From: Bacteroidia bacterium
Lineage (GTDB): Bacteria > Bacteroidota > Bacteroidia > Cytophagales > Cyclobacteriaceae
Direction: 5' to 3'
DNA: 6,137 bases
Assembly (NCBI GenBank): GCA_012031955.1
Contig: JAAURZ010000158.1
Span: 1 to 6,137 of the forward strand
Shown: one piece after another, positions 4,978 through 6,137 of the stretch
Layout: the number at the start of each line of letters is the position of its first letter
Numbering within the stretch: position 1 is the first letter of the stretch
Notes under the pieces: model-generated
Seen by the model: only the letters and a program-made list of their open reading frames with translations
Told to the model about the DNA's origin: nothing
Databases searched by the model: none
Program-made: the position numbers and the translations under genes

Positions 4978-6084
4978 CTACCTGCTCCTCGCCGGCAAGT
5001 GATTTGAAAAAATTATTGTTGTCGCGGAGGCTGTGAGACTCAGAAGAACGGGCGCCACCGCACCGAGGTTAAGCGCTATCGACTGTGGGTCGAACAAATT
5101 GAAGCCGTTGATGCCGCCAAAGCACAGTTCGCCATTTTTCGTTTGGAGATACGAAAGCCGGTTGAACTCGTCATCCTGCACACCCTCAGACTTGGAAAAG
5201 TGGTAGCAATGTCCGTCGGCTGATGAGTAGCGCGCCAAACCCTGATTGGTGCTCAGCCAGAGGTTTCCGGCCTTGTCGGGCAACGTGCTGTAAACAGTAC
5301 CGTTGTTAACCGCGTCGTCCACGTTCACTTTACGTACACGGTAGTGCAGAGAGTCGGTGTATGACAGCGCCCACAAACCGGAATTAAATGCACCTATCCA
5401 AAAAGTGTCGCCCTGCTGAAATATTGAGAGCACCATAAAATAGCTGCCGTCGGGGCGTACAGCATCGGCCTCGAATGGAAAATGAGTAAAGTGCGTTCGC
5501 TCTTCGTCGAACAGCGACATGCCGCCGCCCACGCATACGCCGCGGATCATGGAAATGGTCGGTTTCAGGGCGCCGGCAATGACCTCGCTGGCCTTGTCGC
5601 CGGCCTCGTTCACGTTGGCGAATTCGAAGATGTCCCGTCCCAGGCCACCGGTGAGCTTGTCCGCCCCCCTGCCGCCGATCAGCGTGTCTTCGCCTTCGTG
5701 ACCGAGGATCTCGTCGTTGCCTGCGGCGCCATCCAGCTTGTTGTCGCCGTCGACGTCGACCATCTGCGGGCCCGCGGTCAGCGCGGCGACATCGATCGTG
5801 TACTGCGCGCCACCGCGCAGGCTGTACGTCAGGGTCAGCGGCTCGGCGGCGGTCGGCGTCGGATCGATGATGCGCAGCGCCAGGCCGTCGGAGTGGGTGG
5901 TGGTGACGGAGATGAACGAGACGCTGGCGCGGTTGTCGCGCGGCAGCACGGCGTCGGTGCGATCTTCGAAGCCGATGCGGTGGTGGACGAGAATCGCGCC
6001 GCGCGAGACGCTGAGACGACCGGTCCAGTCGGTCGGGGGTAGTGGCGGGTGGGGTCCGCCGGCAGCTGGCCCCAACATCATCAC
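4978..6084 (-). CDS. Mosaic reading frame: GC-rich RTX and enoyl-CoA hydratase fragments fused to the propeller of the sensor kinase
   Basis: One frame of 368 codons joins unlike pieces. Residues 1-112: extracellular-looking sequence I do not recognise. Residues 113-163: RTX calcium-binding nonapeptides. Residues about 171-191: KPTISMIRGVCVGGGMSL, a crotonase-family core. Residues about 192-339: two-component-regulator propeller with three blade motifs, TFWIGAFNSGLWALS (227-241), NLWLSTNQGLARYSS (274-288) and ELCFGGINGFNLFDP (319-333). Residues 349-368 (SLTASATTIIFSNH...) are out-of-frame noise before TAG, because the kinase continues in another frame. Codon use changes at about 5512: GC-ending codons upstream, mixed codons such as TTT ACT CAT TTT CCA after it. 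Only the propeller part belongs with the kinase at 3869-4975; a complete sensor of this type would carry several hundred more N-terminal residues. An in-frame natural fusion is possible, but mis-assembly is more likely. It should not be taken as one protein. Confidence 0.6.
   Translation of the reverse strand: MMMLGPAAGGPHPPLPPTDWTGRLSVSRGAILVHHRIGFEDRTDAVLPRDNRASVSFISVTTTHSDGLALRIIDPTPTAAEPLTLTYSLRGGAQYTIDVAALTAGPQMVDVDGDNKLDGAAGNDEILGHEGEDTLIGGRGADKLTGGLGRDIFEFANVNEAGDKASEVIAGALKPTISMIRGVCVGGGMSLFDEERTHFTHFPFEADAVRPDGSYFMVLSIFQQGDTFWIGAFNSGLWALSYTDSLHYRVRKVNVDDAVNNGTVYSTLPDKAGNLWLSTNQGLARYSSADGHCYHFSKSEGVQDDEFNRLSYLQTKNGELCFGGINGFNLFDPQSIALNLGAVAPVLLSLTASATTIIFSNHLPARSR
5512..5571 (-). pseudogene. 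Enoyl-CoA hydratase/isomerase fragment
   Basis: The peptide KPTISMIRGVCVGGGMSL is the oxyanion-hole segment of the crotonase family, where KPTIA-x-(I/V)-x-G-x-x-x-GGG is highly conserved. Only about 20 residues are present. Nothing before it (RTX sequence) or after it (beta-propeller) belongs to that fold, so it cannot be a working enzyme. It is flanked by junctions near 5573 and 5512. Confidence 0.65.
5596..5748 (-). other. RTX (hemolysin-type) calcium-binding repeats
   Basis: The frame reads GDNKLDGAAGNDEILGHEGE then DTLIGGRGADKLTGGLGRD and IFEFANVNEAG. These are tandem G-G-x-G-x-D-x nonapeptides that form a calcium-binding parallel beta-roll, followed by the aromatic strand usual at the end of such a roll. 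RTX proteins are typically exported by type I secretion and are common in alpha- and gammaproteobacteria. The codons are almost all G- or C-ending, unlike the genes at 104-5500. The C-terminal secretion signal is missing because the next residues switch to the crotonase fragment. Confidence 0.75.
5749..6081 (-). other. GC-rich coding segment of unknown family ahead of the RTX repeats
   Basis: Beginning at ATG 6079-6081 (a GTG at 6082-6084 precedes it and a second ATG follows), the frame reads MMLGPAAGGPHPPLPPTDW and then a beta-rich stretch with FEDRTDAVLPRDNRASVSF and LTLTYSLRGGAQYTIDVAAL. Nearly every codon ends in G or C, which supports real translation in this frame. There is no clear signal peptide. 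The style recalls extracellular proteins of GC-rich bacteria such as myxobacteria, but I cannot name a family. Whether it is naturally continuous with the RTX repeats is unclear; a further junction could lie around residues 108-115. Confidence 0.5.
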
Positions 6085-6137
6085 GACGTGCGCAGCGCAA
6101 CGTCGCTGCGCGCCTGCATGTCGCGCACCGCGGCGTC
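6081..6137 (-). CDS. 3' end of an unidentified GC-rich gene (partial)
   Basis: The last 18 codons of a gene entering from the right edge read DAAVRDMQARSDVALRTS and end at TGA 6081-6083. Codons are strongly G/C-ending (GAC GCC GCG GTG CGC), as in the segment that follows. The stop overlaps the next ATG as TGATG, the arrangement of translationally coupled genes. Too short to assign a function. It supports 5749-6137 being a genuine operon piece from a GC-rich genome. Confidence 0.45.
   Translation of the reverse strand, partial: DAAVRDMQARSDVALRTS

Noticed and set aside
5482..6042. Plus-strand open frame opposite the RTX region
   Set aside because: Antisense frames of GC-rich genes are often open; the G/C-ending codon pattern supports the minus strand, and the peptide shows no family motif.
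5384..6100. Arginine-rich minus-strand reading frame through the GC-rich end
   Set aside because: It is the shifted frame of the segment with RTX repeats: its composition (runs of R, D and A) is what GC-rich codons give out of frame, and it has no recognisable domain.

Overview
The window looks like one end of a metagenomic or draft-genome contig from a member of the Bacteroidota, probably Cytophagales or Chitinophagales. The support is: two copies of the Bacteroidota -7 promoter element TAnnTTTG, a ThiL with the insertion usual in this phylum, a sensor kinase built from a two-component-regulator propeller plus Y_Y_Y domain, and a small lysine-rich lipoprotein. Coding base composition here is close to 50-55% GC. 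The phylum call is fairly secure; the order is inference.

Layout. 1-103: leader with a perfect 18-bp palindrome. 104-1331 (+): secreted DUF4198 protein, then a RidA/2-aminomuconate-deaminase-like gene carrying a one-base frameshift. 1337-2107 (-): IscA/HesB-type Fe-S assembly protein and, upstream of it in the same transcription unit, a conserved protein of unknown function. 2186-2587 (+): methylmalonyl-CoA epimerase. 2584-2742 (-): a 52-residue basic lipoprotein. 2845-3879 (+): thiamine-monophosphate kinase ThiL. 3869 to about 5512 (-): C-terminal part of a propeller/Y_Y_Y histidine kinase, split by a frameshift. About 5512-6137 (-): strikingly GC-rich DNA (one 60-base line is 73% GC) that does not belong to the same genome background. 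It encodes RTX-type calcium-binding repeats and a short shred of enoyl-CoA hydratase, all read in frame into the kinase's propeller, plus the last codons of another GC-rich gene at the edge.

Function. The left 5 kb is housekeeping: Fe-S cluster maturation, propionyl/methylmalonyl-CoA metabolism, thiamine diphosphate synthesis, reactive-enamine or aminomuconate deamination and one envelope sensor kinase. The genes alternate in direction with very tight or overlapping 3' ends (gap 5 bp, overlap 4 bp, overlap 11 bp), and promoters sit in two short divergent intergenic regions. They form no single pathway.

The main surprise is the right end. One open frame joins pieces of at least three unrelated protein families. 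With two single-base frameshifts in otherwise intact genes elsewhere, the economical reading is an assembly chimera and base errors, not a new fusion protein. I found no CRISPR array, tRNA, rRNA, insertion sequence or convincing new system.
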